Below are positions 8,800 to 16,984 of a stretch of 51,075 nucleotides of DNA, piece by piece (within the stretch, counting starts at the first letter, position 1; the number at the start of each line of letters is the position of its first letter). The DNA comes from Rhodanobacteraceae bacterium. Its GTDB lineage: Bacteria; Pseudomonadota; Gammaproteobacteria; Xanthomonadales; Rhodanobacteraceae. Both the position numbers and the translations under genes were made by a program. Location: NCBI GenBank assembly GCA_016790075.1, contig JAEUPP010000067.1, positions 1 to 51,075 of the forward strand, written 5' to 3'. The notes beneath the pieces are model-generated. The model had not been told where the DNA came from. It saw only the letters and a program-made list of their open reading frames with translations, and ran no database searches.

Positions 8800-10257
8800 C
8801 TACGGACAGGCCGTCGCAACCCCTACAGCATTGGTGCAGGTTGCCGATGAGTTCAACGGACGGGCCAGGGTGTAGTTCGCAAGCACGCCTGGCGTCACGT
8901 TGCCGTTGATGTACTTAAGGGCCTCAAAGCCGATGACCGGAAGGCCGCGCAGGCCTGGGCCGGTTGAGCCAGCGGGAAGGTAGCTGCGTGCCTCGCCATT
9001 GACGCCAAGTGCCAGTGTCAGCGCGCCGGTTTCGGCGGCTGGAGTGGGATTGCCGATATGCGTGCCGACTTTCGCCCCCAGCACAGGGGAACCATTGCTG
9101 CCGAACGCGGGGCCAAAACTCACTACGTCCGTAGCATGGCACAAGGCGAATTGCGGCAGTGCGCCTGGTGGCGGTGTGCCTTGCGGATCCGACGAAAGCG
9201 TTATCGCGCGGCCCTGGCGGTCGTACAGTGTCGTGCTGAAGTTCGAGCACGATGCGGCCGGATGTGTCGTGTTGAACGAATTCGTAAACGGCGCCAACTG
9301 AGTCTTGGCGCGGGCTGCATCGGTATGGAAGCGCTTGGTCGGTGCAGTGATGACCCATTCGGTGTTGCTGCCAAGGCTCGCTTCGCGCGACACATCGGCA
9401 AACAGCGAATCCGTCATGAGTACTGCAGAAATGGCGTCGACCGCGCGATTGGGCGGAAACGTGAGCTCAAGCAGCTTGCCATTGACAAAGGTCTGCGCAC
9501 GCACCGCTTCGCCGCCGGCATTGACTGCTGCGAGTGCATCGTAAGCGGCAGGTTCCAGCGTCGCGGATACCAGCGGTGTCGTTGAGAGTGCTTCAATTGC
9601 CGTCGCATTGCCGCCGAGCAGGGTGCCCTGGCCCACATTCACGACGGCGAAGCTGCCACGCAGCCCGCCGGTCGGCGGGGTTACCCGTGAACTGGCAGCG
9701 ATGGCGCGCAGATCCTGAAATGCGCTGCAGCGCCGCTGCGTTGCTGCAGTTGCCAGATCGCCGATCAGTTCGCCACGCTCGACTACATGGAAATAACCCT
9801 CTCGCATGCGGTCGTTGGTGGTCGGGCCGCCGTCCTGTGCGTCACCGGTGTAGTCAAATGGCAACAGCTGCTGAAACGGCGCGCCGCCGATGTTGCCAGT
9901 CCATACGTCGATGTCCGGTACGGTGCAGCTATTGTCCCTGAGGCCGATTGCCGCGCCGCGCTCTTCCTGGTCATCACGGTCGAATGTCGTCACCGTCCAG
10001 GTGTCATGTGGCGACAGCACCACGTCAAAGCGCAGCACGACACGGCCGTTATAGGACTCGCGAAAGCTCACCTCGACAAGCTTGCTGCGATCGGTCGTGT
10101 TGACGACCGAGAACATGGTCTGCTGTTGCGCGTTCACGGTGTAGTACGGAAAAAGCAGCACCTGGCCCGTGCCACGTGGATTGACGTAGACGGCCGATGC
10201 AGGCAGCGATGCTGCAGCGAGTAGCGACAGGCTCAGGGTATGTAGCCAGTTGCGCAT
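8800..10257 (-). CDS. Exported protein of unknown function
   Basis: A 485-residue protein. The start at 10257 follows GAGAG with an eight-base spacing and opens a signal peptide (MRNWLHTLSLSLLAAASLPASA). The mature N-terminus YVNPRGTGQVLLFPYYTVNAQQQTMFSVVNTTD is of a type I recall from hypothetical surface proteins of this lineage. An Ig-like or lectin-like beta fold is suggested by alternating strands (KLVEVSFRESYNGRVVL). Cysteines are few and paired (NSCTV, RRCSAF, ASCSNF, LCHATD, ATCTNAVGVATACP), the last close to the C-terminus. No catalytic motif is evident. Probably a periplasmic or cell-surface protein; function unknown. Confidence 0.75.
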   Translation of the reverse strand: MRNWLHTLSLSLLAAASLPASAVYVNPRGTGQVLLFPYYTVNAQQQTMFSVVNTTDRSKLVEVSFRESYNGRVVLRFDVVLSPHDTWTVTTFDRDDQEERGAAIGLRDNSCTVPDIDVWTGNIGGAPFQQLLPFDYTGDAQDGGPTTNDRMREGYFHVVERGELIGDLATAATQRRCSAFQDLRAIAASSRVTPPTGGLRGSFAVVNVGQGTLLGGNATAIEALSTTPLVSATLEPAAYDALAAVNAGGEAVRAQTFVNGKLLELTFPPNRAVDAISAVLMTDSLFADVSREASLGSNTEWVITAPTKRFHTDAARAKTQLAPFTNSFNTTHPAASCSNFSTTLYDRQGRAITLSSDPQGTPPPGALPQFALCHATDVVSFGPAFGSNGSPVLGAKVGTHIGNPTPAAETGALTLALGVNGEARSYLPAGSTGPGLRGLPVIGFEALKYINGNVTPGVLANYTLARPLNSSATCTNAVGVATACP

Positions 10258-10544
10258 GGTAGTAACTCTCATCAGATGATTTGGGGTGCGACCGCGCCGC
10301 CGACACCGGCAAGCGGTGCGGCGAGAAACGGCTGCAGCTAGTGGTTGCGACCAGCAGGCGTGGAAGCGCGTAGCTGGTGCGGTCGAGGCCGGAAAAAACA
10401 CGCTGTGCACATTCCGTGTTGTTGTTCCCGCGTACGGCTATTTAATACGACAGCGCTCCGGCGGTCGTTAAGTTCAGGCTAAACAACCCGACAAGAACGA
10501 AGCGAGTCTTTGATCGGCCGGCGTTCCTTGCCGTGCCATCTGGT

Positions 10545-11258
10545 TCAGTTGCCGATCTTCTTCGCTGCGGCAGGCAGGAATGCAACCTTGGCTTCCCTGC
10601 GCCGCTCACTCTCCCGCAGGGAAAGCCAGTCCAACAGCGGTTGCCAGTCTTCGCGATGGCCGCGGGTCGTGCTGGAGTTGTCATCGAACAGACTCATGCC
10701 GACGGCGGCCAGGCGCAGGTAGAGCTGTGAATCGCGGACACGGATCAGGCAAGTCTGGGTCAGCCTTTGCAGCGTCGCGTCGAGATCGCGCGCGGCGACC
10801 GTGCGTTCACGCAGGCGGTTGGCGATCAGTCCCACACGCAACAGGCCTTGCCGCACTTCGGGCAGGCGGCGTACGCCGTCGAGAAAACCTAGCGTTGCGT
10901 GCAGATCCAGCGGCGAAGGCACGACGGGAACCAGCAGCACGTCGGCGTGGCGTGCGAACGGTACGAACTCGTGCGCCCGCAATCCGGCGGGCGTGTCGAT
11001 GAGCAGAACCTGTGTGTCGCTGGGTAGACGCAGCACCCAGCCGGTACCCAGACCGTTGGCCGGGTCACTGCTCGCGAGTGTACGCACGGTTGCGTGCTGA
11101 GCGCCGCGCAGCTGACTCCAGGCCAGCGACGAACCCTGAGGGTCGCAGTCGAGCAGTGTGGCCAGGCGGCCGGCGCGGGCGTAGTAGCCAGCCAGCGTCG
11201 TGGTCAGCGTGGTCTTGCCGCTACCCCCCTTGCTGTTGGCGATAAGTATGCGGAACAC
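10545..11258 (-). CDS. Orphan ParA/MinD-type ATPase
   Basis: A 237-residue protein starting at GTG 11258, with GGGGG just upstream; the product then begins directly with the P-loop strand, as in the family. FRILIANSKGGSGKTTLTTT is the deviant Walker A motif with the signature lysine. LLDCDPQGSS is the switch I/A' region and VLLIDTPAG is Walker B. VPSPLDLHATLGFLD and ANRLRERT match the later ParA helices. Such ATPases dimerise on ATP and position plasmids, chromosomes, chemoreceptors or other cargo. No parB, cargo gene or parS-like cluster is present next to it, so it is not a replicon partition pair on this evidence. The C-terminus is a basic tail (RREAKVAFLPAAAKK). Role unknown. Confidence 0.82.
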   Translation of the reverse strand: MFRILIANSKGGSGKTTLTTTLAGYYARAGRLATLLDCDPQGSSLAWSQLRGAQHATVRTLASSDPANGLGTGWVLRLPSDTQVLLIDTPAGLRAHEFVPFARHADVLLVPVVPSPLDLHATLGFLDGVRRLPEVRQGLLRVGLIANRLRERTVAARDLDATLQRLTQTCLIRVRDSQLYLRLAAVGMSLFDDNSSTTRGHREDWQPLLDWLSLRESERRREAKVAFLPAAAKKIGN

Positions 11259-11828
11259 CGTGCCCCCGCTGTCATCGGCGCCGATCCGGGGGCAACGTGA
11301 TAGCCCCGGCGCACGCATCCGTGGGGATCTTAGGCCAGTCCGGTGGGCCTGCCTACCGCTGTGCCGCGGGCTCGGGGGTCTTGCTGAGTTTGCTATGTCT
11401 GTCGCCCTGCCCGCGGTGGCGCGCCGGTATGGCCCGTTGCCGCCGGACATGAAGCTGTGTCCGGCAGGCATGTGGCCTGGCGACGGTCATGCTGGGTCGC
11501 ATGTGCGCATGCAGCAAGAAATTGCAAAATATACGTATTAATATGTTTCCGGCGCTGCGCCGTTCGGTTCACGATTGCGCAGGCGTTCTGTGCTTACGGG
11601 AGTGGCTGGGTTTTCTGCATTGCACGCATGCTCGATTTCTCTGTCCTGCGTGCAGCGTCATCGCCATTTGCGGCAGGGAGGCCACATGTGACGCGGCGTC
11701 GCGCAGCCGCTGCTCCGGAAGAAAGGCGTGCGCGTGCGCAGGGGGCTGCGCATTGCTTGGGTTTGCGACGTGGGGGCCCGTCGTGCGGTTGTACACAAAG
11801 CAGGTCAACCCCAATTGATGGAGATCCT
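11259..11828. other. 570-bp non-coding divergent region with an AT-rich island
   Basis: Lies between the ParA-like gene (minus) and the exported protein at 11829 (plus). The plus frame stays open through 11457-11828 but has no coding look and precedes a clear signal-peptide start. At 11520-11546 the composition drops sharply to A and T, with the palindrome ATACGTAT at 11531-11538 flanked by more AT. This island is the likeliest promoter or regulator-binding site in the gap, though I could not fit well-spaced hexamers. Confidence 0.45.
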
Positions 11829-13295
11829 ATGAAAATCCAGAAACGCATTCCGGCGCGTGCGCCGCTCGCGGGCGCGCTGGTCCTTGCGCTGGCCGGTATC
11901 GCTGCACCCGCTGCGCAGGCACAGAACTTCGAGGCCTACTACGGCGAGCGCCCGACCAACGACCAGGGCGAAGACGTGAAGTCAGTGAACTTCTGCCCGC
12001 AGACCGGCAGCATCGTCGCCGGAACGCGCCGCACACTTACCGGCATCGAGGCGCTGGTCACGCGTGTGGACGACAACGGCGTTGCGCTATGGCAATTCGC
12101 CTATCGCGTCAACAACAGCACCCGTACGACGTCGAGCGCAATAGTCGAACTGCGCGATGGCACCGGCTTCGCGCTGACGGGTTCGGTGTTGCGAAACAAT
12201 GATACAAATATCTATGTCATGCGCATCAAGTGCGATGGCAATCCTGTGTGGACGCGCATACTCGACAATACGGCGGTGGGTAGCCGCGGCATTGGCTACG
12301 ACATTATCGAATCCGCGCCGTCGCCATTGCTTCCCAGTCAGCTCATCGTCGTCGGTGATGAAAATCTGGCGGCGCCGGCCGGTGCGGTGGCCGGGCGCAT
12401 CATCCGCATGACCACTGCCGGCGCGCTCGTCTGGGATCGTGCTTATTCGCAACCGAATCTGCCGCTGGGTCTGCGTTTCCGTGCCGTTACCGAAAACCGT
12501 TCGGCGGTGGCAAATCTGCCGGATATCGTCGTCGCCGGCTCTGCCGCGCGCGGTGCCAGCTGGGCGGTCGATCGCCGCGGCCTGATGTTCCGCGTGCGCA
12601 GCAACAGCGTGCCGGTCTGCAACGCCGTGCTCGGCGCAGCCGACAGTACGAACGAGGACTACTACGGCATCACCCCCCTTACGGCCGGCAACTTCGCTGG
12701 CGAAAGCGTGCTTGTCGGTGCCACGCAGGCGGCGACGACGAACCCGTCGGTCTACATGACCCGCTTCAACGCCGGTGGCTGCGTGCCGCTGGTACATGCC
12801 TTCTGGCGCGACCTCACCGATGGCGCGACCGCATTTGATGTAGTGGAGTCGCCGCAGATTACGGGTCTGGTCAACCCGACCATTGTTGCAACGGGCACGA
12901 TAGCCGGCGCGAGCACCGCGGGTGATGGCTTCGCCCTGACCGCCAACGATGCGAATCTGGGACCGTTCGGCGCCCAATTCCGCTACAGCACGCAGAGTAC
13001 GAACCGCGAGACCCTGGTGGCGATCGACAACAAGCGCGACCGCTTCGTGATGGCGGGTAGCACGTTTACCGACTGGGATCTGGTCGGTGATGCGCAGGAC
13101 TTCTATCTGGTGCAGACCGACCCGAACAAGAAGGACCAGTGCGTGGTCGACTGGAACTTCAGCTGGTCGCCGGTGCAGTTGCCCAATCAGCCGTTCACGC
13201 CGCAGATCAAGCAGCAGCTGGCGATTTATGCAGTCGACACGCCGTTCACCCCGGCGCAGGATCAAGGCTACTGCTGTCAGCTTGATCCGGGCTGA
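11829..13295 (+). CDS. Exported propeller-like protein of unknown function
   Basis: A 488-residue protein. The ATG at 11829 follows GGAG and opens a signal peptide (MKIQKRIPARAPLAGALVLALAGIAAPAAQA). The mature protein repeats a pattern of small units, each with an aliphatic strand and a phrase such as IVAGTRRTLTG, GFALTGSVLRNN, LIVVGDENLA, DIVVAGSAARG, SVLVGATQAA, IVATGTIAGA and FVMAGSTFTDWD. This is the rhythm of a beta-propeller of the delta-60/WD-like type, with about six to seven blades. The C-terminus has CVVDWNFSW and ends YCCQLDPG, so a terminal disulphide is likely. No active site is apparent. Probably extracellular or periplasmic. It is followed by a hairpin shared with the convergent regulator gene. 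Confidence 0.72.
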   Translation: MKIQKRIPARAPLAGALVLALAGIAAPAAQAQNFEAYYGERPTNDQGEDVKSVNFCPQTGSIVAGTRRTLTGIEALVTRVDDNGVALWQFAYRVNNSTRTTSSAIVELRDGTGFALTGSVLRNNDTNIYVMRIKCDGNPVWTRILDNTAVGSRGIGYDIIESAPSPLLPSQLIVVGDENLAAPAGAVAGRIIRMTTAGALVWDRAYSQPNLPLGLRFRAVTENRSAVANLPDIVVAGSAARGASWAVDRRGLMFRVRSNSVPVCNAVLGAADSTNEDYYGITPLTAGNFAGESVLVGATQAATTNPSVYMTRFNAGGCVPLVHAFWRDLTDGATAFDVVESPQITGLVNPTIVATGTIAGASTAGDGFALTANDANLGPFGAQFRYSTQSTNRETLVAIDNKRDRFVMAGSTFTDWDLVGDAQDFYLVQTDPNKKDQCVVDWNFSWSPVQLPNQPFTPQIKQQLAIYAVDTPFTPAQDQGYCCQLDPG

Positions 13296-13302
13296 GCTAG
13301 CG

Positions 13303-13337
13303 GACGCCGTGCTCGCGCATCGCGCGACCACGGCGTC
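13303..13337. terminator. Hairpin between convergent genes
   Basis: Perfect 9-bp inverted repeat GACGCCGTG / CACGGCGTC separated by 17 bases that can themselves pair (CGCGCATCGCGCG). Placed between the ends of the plus-strand gene at 11829 and the minus-strand gene at 13336, the right arm touching the latter's stop. Likely a bidirectional terminator, with a weak U-tail on either side. Confidence 0.55.
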
Positions 13338-14334
13338 ATTCGTCGCGCTGCCGCGCCTGTTGTGGCGGCAGCGCGTAGCTGCGTGCCCACACGCGGCGCA
13401 ACTGGCGTGCGGAGGCAAAGCCGCTGCGTTCTGCGACGCGCTCCATGTCGAGCTGGGTCGATTGCAGCAGATCACGTGCCAGTGACACGCGCAGGCGATT
13501 GATGTAGTCGGGCACGCTCATGCCGGTGTGTTCGTTGAACAGACGGGACAGGTGGCGCGGACTGGTGTTCGCGCGCCGTGCGAGTGTGGCCAGGCTCCAA
13601 TGCTGCTGCGGTGCTGCGGCGACGGCGTCCTGGACACGATGTACGGCGGGATGAATATGGTTGCGTCCCTCCAGCCATGGCGATAGCTGAGGGTCGCTGC
13701 CAGAGCGGCGCAGATAAATCACGAGCTGGCGCGCCACGGCGAGTGCGCAGCCCGCTCCACTCACGCGCGCGAGCCAGTGCAGCAGCAGATCGACGCCCGC
13801 AGTGACGCCTGCACTGGTCCAGCAATTGCCGTCTTCAACGAACAGGCGGTTGTCACAGACCTGCGCTGCTGGCGCGAGTGCGCGCAGCGTATCCAGGCAG
13901 CTGAAATGCGTAGTACAGGCGCGGCCGGCCAACAATCCGGCGCGTGCGGCAAGCAGCGCGCCGGAGCAGATCAACAGCAGCTGGTGTGAATCGCGTACGC
14001 TGCTGCGCAACCAGTCGACGATACGCGCTTCGTCGGTCTCGTCGTCACCGCGCGGTGGCGCTGCGGCGAACTGCACGCTACTGGCACTGCCGCTGACGAG
14101 GATTACCGCGTCGTCCGGTAGCCGCGCCGGCAAGGCTCGCAGCGCATGCAGTTGCAGTCCAGATGAACTCGGCAGGCGGCGTCGCGCGGCCACGTAGCGC
14201 AGCTCGAAATGCACTTGGTTCTGTTCGAGGTTCGCACAGCGCAGCACCTCGGTAGGGCCAGCAAGGTCAAGCAGCAGGCAGCGCGGCGGTACGACCACCC
14301 ACACGTTCACAACATGGGTGGCAGCGGTCTTCAT
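13336..14334 (-). CDS. GlxA-type AraC family transcriptional regulator
   Basis: A 332-residue protein. Residues 8-180 form a DJ-1/PfpI-like (class I glutamine amidotransferase-like) domain: VWVVVPPRCLLLDLAGPTEVLRCAN at the N-terminus and LLLICSGALLAARAGLLAGRACTTH around the nucleophile-elbow position. Residues from about 225 to the end are an AraC pair of helix-turn-helix motifs (WSLATLARRANTSPRHLSRLF, then MERVAERSGFASARQLRRVW). Members of this group usually sense a small molecule with the first domain and activate catabolic genes. The start ATG overlaps the stop of the upstream isochorismatase-family gene by four bases (ATGA), so the two are translationally coupled and the regulator probably controls that gene or its pathway. 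Ligand not predictable. Confidence 0.9.
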   Translation of the reverse strand: MKTAATHVVNVWVVVPPRCLLLDLAGPTEVLRCANLEQNQVHFELRYVAARRRLPSSSGLQLHALRALPARLPDDAVILVSGSASSVQFAAAPPRGDDETDEARIVDWLRSSVRDSHQLLLICSGALLAARAGLLAGRACTTHFSCLDTLRALAPAAQVCDNRLFVEDGNCWTSAGVTAGVDLLLHWLARVSGAGCALAVARQLVIYLRRSGSDPQLSPWLEGRNHIHPAVHRVQDAVAAAPQQHWSLATLARRANTSPRHLSRLFNEHTGMSVPDYINRLRVSLARDLLQSTQLDMERVAERSGFASARQLRRVWARSYALPPQQARQRDE

Positions 14335-14894
14335 GCCGCGCGGCGCACAGTATCGGCCAGTGCCTGCTCCACGCTGACGATGCGTGCGAAACGCTGGTCG
14401 AGAACGAGTTCTGTGCGCGCTTTGATTTCTGCGGCACTCCATTCGCGGCCAGCGGCATCTCGCATGGCGAAGGTCAGGGTGGCTTCGCTGACGTAGTCGA
14501 CCGCATAACCGAGATCGGAGGCGTGGCGCGCCGTTGTTTCACAGCACTGTTCGGTACGGATGCCGCTTATCAGCAGGCGGCGAATGCCGTGTTCAACCAG
14601 CCACACATCAAGGCCGCTGCCGACTAGCGCGCTGTGGCGGGTCTTGTGCAGCACCACATCAGCTTCGACACGCAATGGTGCCAGTGTCTTCACCCAGCCG
14701 GACTGCAGCGAGAAGGCGCCTTCGGGTTCGACGTGGAGAATCTGCACCAGCGGAATCCGTGCGCGCCGCGCGCCATCGATCAATGCTTGCTGGCGGTCAA
14801 AATATGCCGCGCTGTCAGCGTCGCTCCAGTAAGGGCGTTGGCGGAACGATTCCTGCGCGTCGATAACGACAAGGGCGGTATCAGAACTGGACAT
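14331..14894 (-). CDS. Isochorismatase-family cysteine hydrolase
   Basis: A 187-residue cytoplasmic enzyme. The three catalytic residues of the family are visible: Asp12 (ALVVIDAQESF), Lys84 (DVVLHKTRHSAL) and Cys117 (GIRTEQCCETTARHASDLGY). The length matches single-domain members such as nicotinamidase, N-carbamoylsarcosine amidase and biuret hydrolase, but residues outside the triad do not settle which amide or ester is cut. The start follows GGAG with eight-base spacing. The gene is first in a two-gene unit with the overlapping GlxA-type regulator. It is divergent from the polysaccharide deacetylase across 126 bases. Confidence 0.88.
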   Translation of the reverse strand: MSSSDTALVVIDAQESFRQRPYWSDADSAAYFDRQQALIDGARRARIPLVQILHVEPEGAFSLQSGWVKTLAPLRVEADVVLHKTRHSALVGSGLDVWLVEHGIRRLLISGIRTEQCCETTARHASDLGYAVDYVSEATLTFAMRDAAGREWSAAEIKARTELVLDQRFARIVSVEQALADTVRRAA

Positions 14895-15020
14895 GGGTGA
14901 GCTCCGCTGCGGAAAGGTGAGTCATCTTCACGTCTGCCAGCCCGGCGCGAAATGCAGCGACTAGACATGGAGCGGACAAATTACGCCATCTCGCCATAAA
15001 GTGCGTATCGGTCGGGGGCA

Positions 15021-15968
15021 GTGCCTTACTGGCAGATTCTGTGGCGAGCGCGTTGTGTGCCTGGCGAACGGCAACTACGATGCGTTTGCGCCGGCCACGG
15101 CGTTGCCAGGAGCAGCCCCATCGCCGCATCGCCGCCATTCGCTGTAGCCGAACCCGTGTATGCGCGGCCGCCGCGTTATCCCTGGGCGTGGGTCGTATGG
15201 TTCTCCGCTGCGCAGATCGGCGGTGTGCTGGCTATGGCCTGTTTCAGTTGGGCGTTTGGGCTTGCCTTGATCCTGGGCACCCAGGCGTTGCTGTTCTGGG
15301 CGACGTTATGGCCGCAGTCGCGATTGCTGAGTCCGGTGCTGGTGCAACTGCCGGCATCGGCGCGTAGCGTCTGGCTAACGATCGACGATGGACCGTCGGA
15401 CGATACGCTGGCCGTGCTGGAATTGCTCGATCGCTACGCCGCCAAGGCCTGTTTCTTCCTTGTCGGCGAGCGTGCCGCGGCACAGCCGCAGCTGGTTGCC
15501 GAGATCGTGCGGCGCGGCCATGAGATCGGCAACCACAGCGCAACACATCCGGAGAAATGGTTCTGGGCTTTGCCGCCCCGCGCGATGCGCGCGCAGATAG
15601 CTCTTGCGCAACAGACCTTGACGGCACTTGCCGGCTATCCGCCACGCTGGTTCCGTGCGGTGGTAGGCATGGCCAATCCCTTTGTTGCCGCGGCATTGAA
15701 GCCGCTAGGCCTTACCCGTGTGGCCTGGTGTGCGCGTGGATTCGACGCGCGGGAAGCGGATTCGGAGCGCGTTGTCGCACGCATAAGCCTGGGCCTGAGG
15801 CCTGGCGCAATCCTGCTGCTGCATGAAGGCGCGCCACATGGGCGCAGCGTCGCGATCATCGGCGCCGTGCTCACCCATCTCGCCCGCGAAGGCTATTCCT
15901 GCACCTTGCCTGGCTGCGAGCTAGACGGTCTCCGCAGCAATACGGCGGCGGCCGCAGAACCGAAATGA
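15021..15968 (+). CDS. Polysaccharide deacetylase family protein, membrane-anchored
   Basis: Up to 315 residues from GTG 15021, which has GGGGG only two bases upstream, so the start is uncertain. Two hydrophobic segments (about 56-75 and 76-97) would anchor it in the inner membrane. The NodB homology domain follows: motif 1 SVWLTIDDGPSDDT (D122, D123), motif 2 HEIGNHSATHPEKW (metal His172 and His176), motif 3 RWFRAVVG, and a late LLLHEG (His268). The family removes N- or O-acetyl groups from peptidoglycan, chitooligosaccharides or exopolysaccharides using Zn2+ or Co2+. Motif 3 has Ala-Val after RWFR rather than the usual RxPxG, so specificity is unclear. No polysaccharide locus surrounds it. 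Confidence 0.85.
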   Translation: MPYWQILWRARCVPGERQLRCVCAGHGVARSSPIAASPPFAVAEPVYARPPRYPWAWVVWFSAAQIGGVLAMACFSWAFGLALILGTQALLFWATLWPQSRLLSPVLVQLPASARSVWLTIDDGPSDDTLAVLELLDRYAAKACFFLVGERAAAQPQLVAEIVRRGHEIGNHSATHPEKWFWALPPRAMRAQIALAQQTLTALAGYPPRWFRAVVGMANPFVAAALKPLGLTRVAWCARGFDAREADSERVVARISLGLRPGAILLLHEGAPHGRSVAIIGAVLTHLAREGYSCTLPGCELDGLRSNTAAAAEPK

Positions 15969-15987
15969 CTCAGGCACGGCGCAGGTC

Positions 15988-16686
15988 TCAACTCTGCCGC
16001 GTGGCAACGATGCGCCAGTTGTTGAACGGTGTGCGCCCGAACAGCGGCGAGAACTCAGCGGTCAATCCGGCGGCAGCAAAACGTTGTGCCAGCGCGTCGC
16101 GTGCGGGGTAACGGGTTGGTCCCACATTCATCCAGCGTATCCAGCGCGAAAACTGGTCGACGCGGTAGGTGACGCGGGCGCGCCAGCTATCGTCATGGAG
16201 CCCGCTACGCAGCACGAGGCTGGCGCCCGGAGTCAGCATCGCGATCGCTGCATCGAGCAGCCGATCCTGTGCGTCTGGCGGCAGGAACTGCAGCACGTCA
16301 AGCAGTGCAACACTGCCACGGTGCTGCGGCAGACTTGTCGCCAGATCCATGGTCTCGAACTCGGTATGGGCCAATCCTGCGCTACGTGCCGCTGCAGCGG
16401 CTCGCGCGATCTTGCCGGCATCGTTGTCCACGCCACGATAGGGCAGGGCCAGGCCGGCTTGGCGCAGTGTGTGTGCCAGCAGGCCGAGGCCACAGCCAAG
16501 ATCGAGTAGCGGCGCCGGATTGTCGCGCAGCACCTCGACGATGCCGGAATACAGGGGGTCGGACGCAAGTTTGGTGCGCACGTAGTAATACGGCGTTCGA
16601 TTGCCATACCAGCGTGCCGGCAGGAAGGCGCGTGCTATCGCGGCCACTTCGCGCCGGTCAAAGGTCGGTGCCTTTGCTGGCCTCAT
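15988..16686 (-). CDS. Class I SAM-dependent methyltransferase
   Basis: About 232 residues from the ATG at 16686; no strong ribosome site is seen and an upstream start is possible. Motif I is PLLDLGCGLGLLAHTLRQ. An acidic ribose-binding position follows in YRGVDNDAGKI, then FETMDLATSL and VALLDVLQFLPPDAQDRLL (motifs II-IV), with the predicted loading helix ending GASLVLRSG. The N-terminal 50 residues are basic and aromatic (RWYGNRTPYYYVRTKL), perhaps for substrate binding. The family uses S-adenosylmethionine; the acceptor is unknown. It converges on the polysaccharide deacetylase and is divergent from the membrane protein gene at 16985. Confidence 0.82.
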   Translation of the reverse strand: MRPAKAPTFDRREVAAIARAFLPARWYGNRTPYYYVRTKLASDPLYSGIVEVLRDNPAPLLDLGCGLGLLAHTLRQAGLALPYRGVDNDAGKIARAAAAARSAGLAHTEFETMDLATSLPQHRGSVALLDVLQFLPPDAQDRLLDAAIAMLTPGASLVLRSGLHDDSWRARVTYRVDQFSRWIRWMNVGPTRYPARDALAQRFAAAGLTAEFSPLFGRTPFNNWRIVATRQS

Positions 16687-16891
16687 CTGGCTGTGCCCGG
16701 GCCAGGTTCCGGATATTCGATAGTGGGCATGTGGTCTCCAGCAGCGCGCAGCCAGGTCGGCAGCGGGTTGTGCCGGAAGGAACACCGGCGACGAGGGCTG
16801 CCAATCATAGCCGTGAGTACGGGCACCATCGCGAGGCGGGCAAGAAGCTAGGGCTGCCGTGGCATCGCGCCGCTACAGCAACGGTTATGCA

Positions 16892-16920
16892 ATGACGACA
16901 TGCGTACACGAGGTTACGAT
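16892..16920 (+). promoter_or_regulatory. Candidate sigma-70 promoter for the 16985 gene
   Basis: ATGACG and TACGAT with a 17-base spacer, each matching four of six consensus bases. It would start transcription near 16927 and supports the GTG at 16985 as the true start. Confidence 0.4.
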
Positions 16921-16984
16921 AGGGCACCTCTGCGGATGCCGGTCCTCGGTTCAAGTCTGCAGCGATCTCACGAGGGCAGTATCG

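Noticed and set aside
10545-11258. Plasmid partition locus or replication origin at the ParA-like gene
   Set aside because: No ParB, replication initiator, parS-like or iteron repeats nearby, and the surroundings are ordinary chromosome.
11457-11828. In-frame upstream extension of the 11829 gene
   Set aside because: The extension has no coding character and would place the signal peptide about 124 residues inside the protein; GGAG before 11829 is a better start.
12087-13475. 462-codon minus-strand frame opposite the exported propeller-like gene
   Set aside because: Arg- and His-rich product without motifs, overlapping a plus-strand gene with signal peptide, ribosome site and repeat structure.
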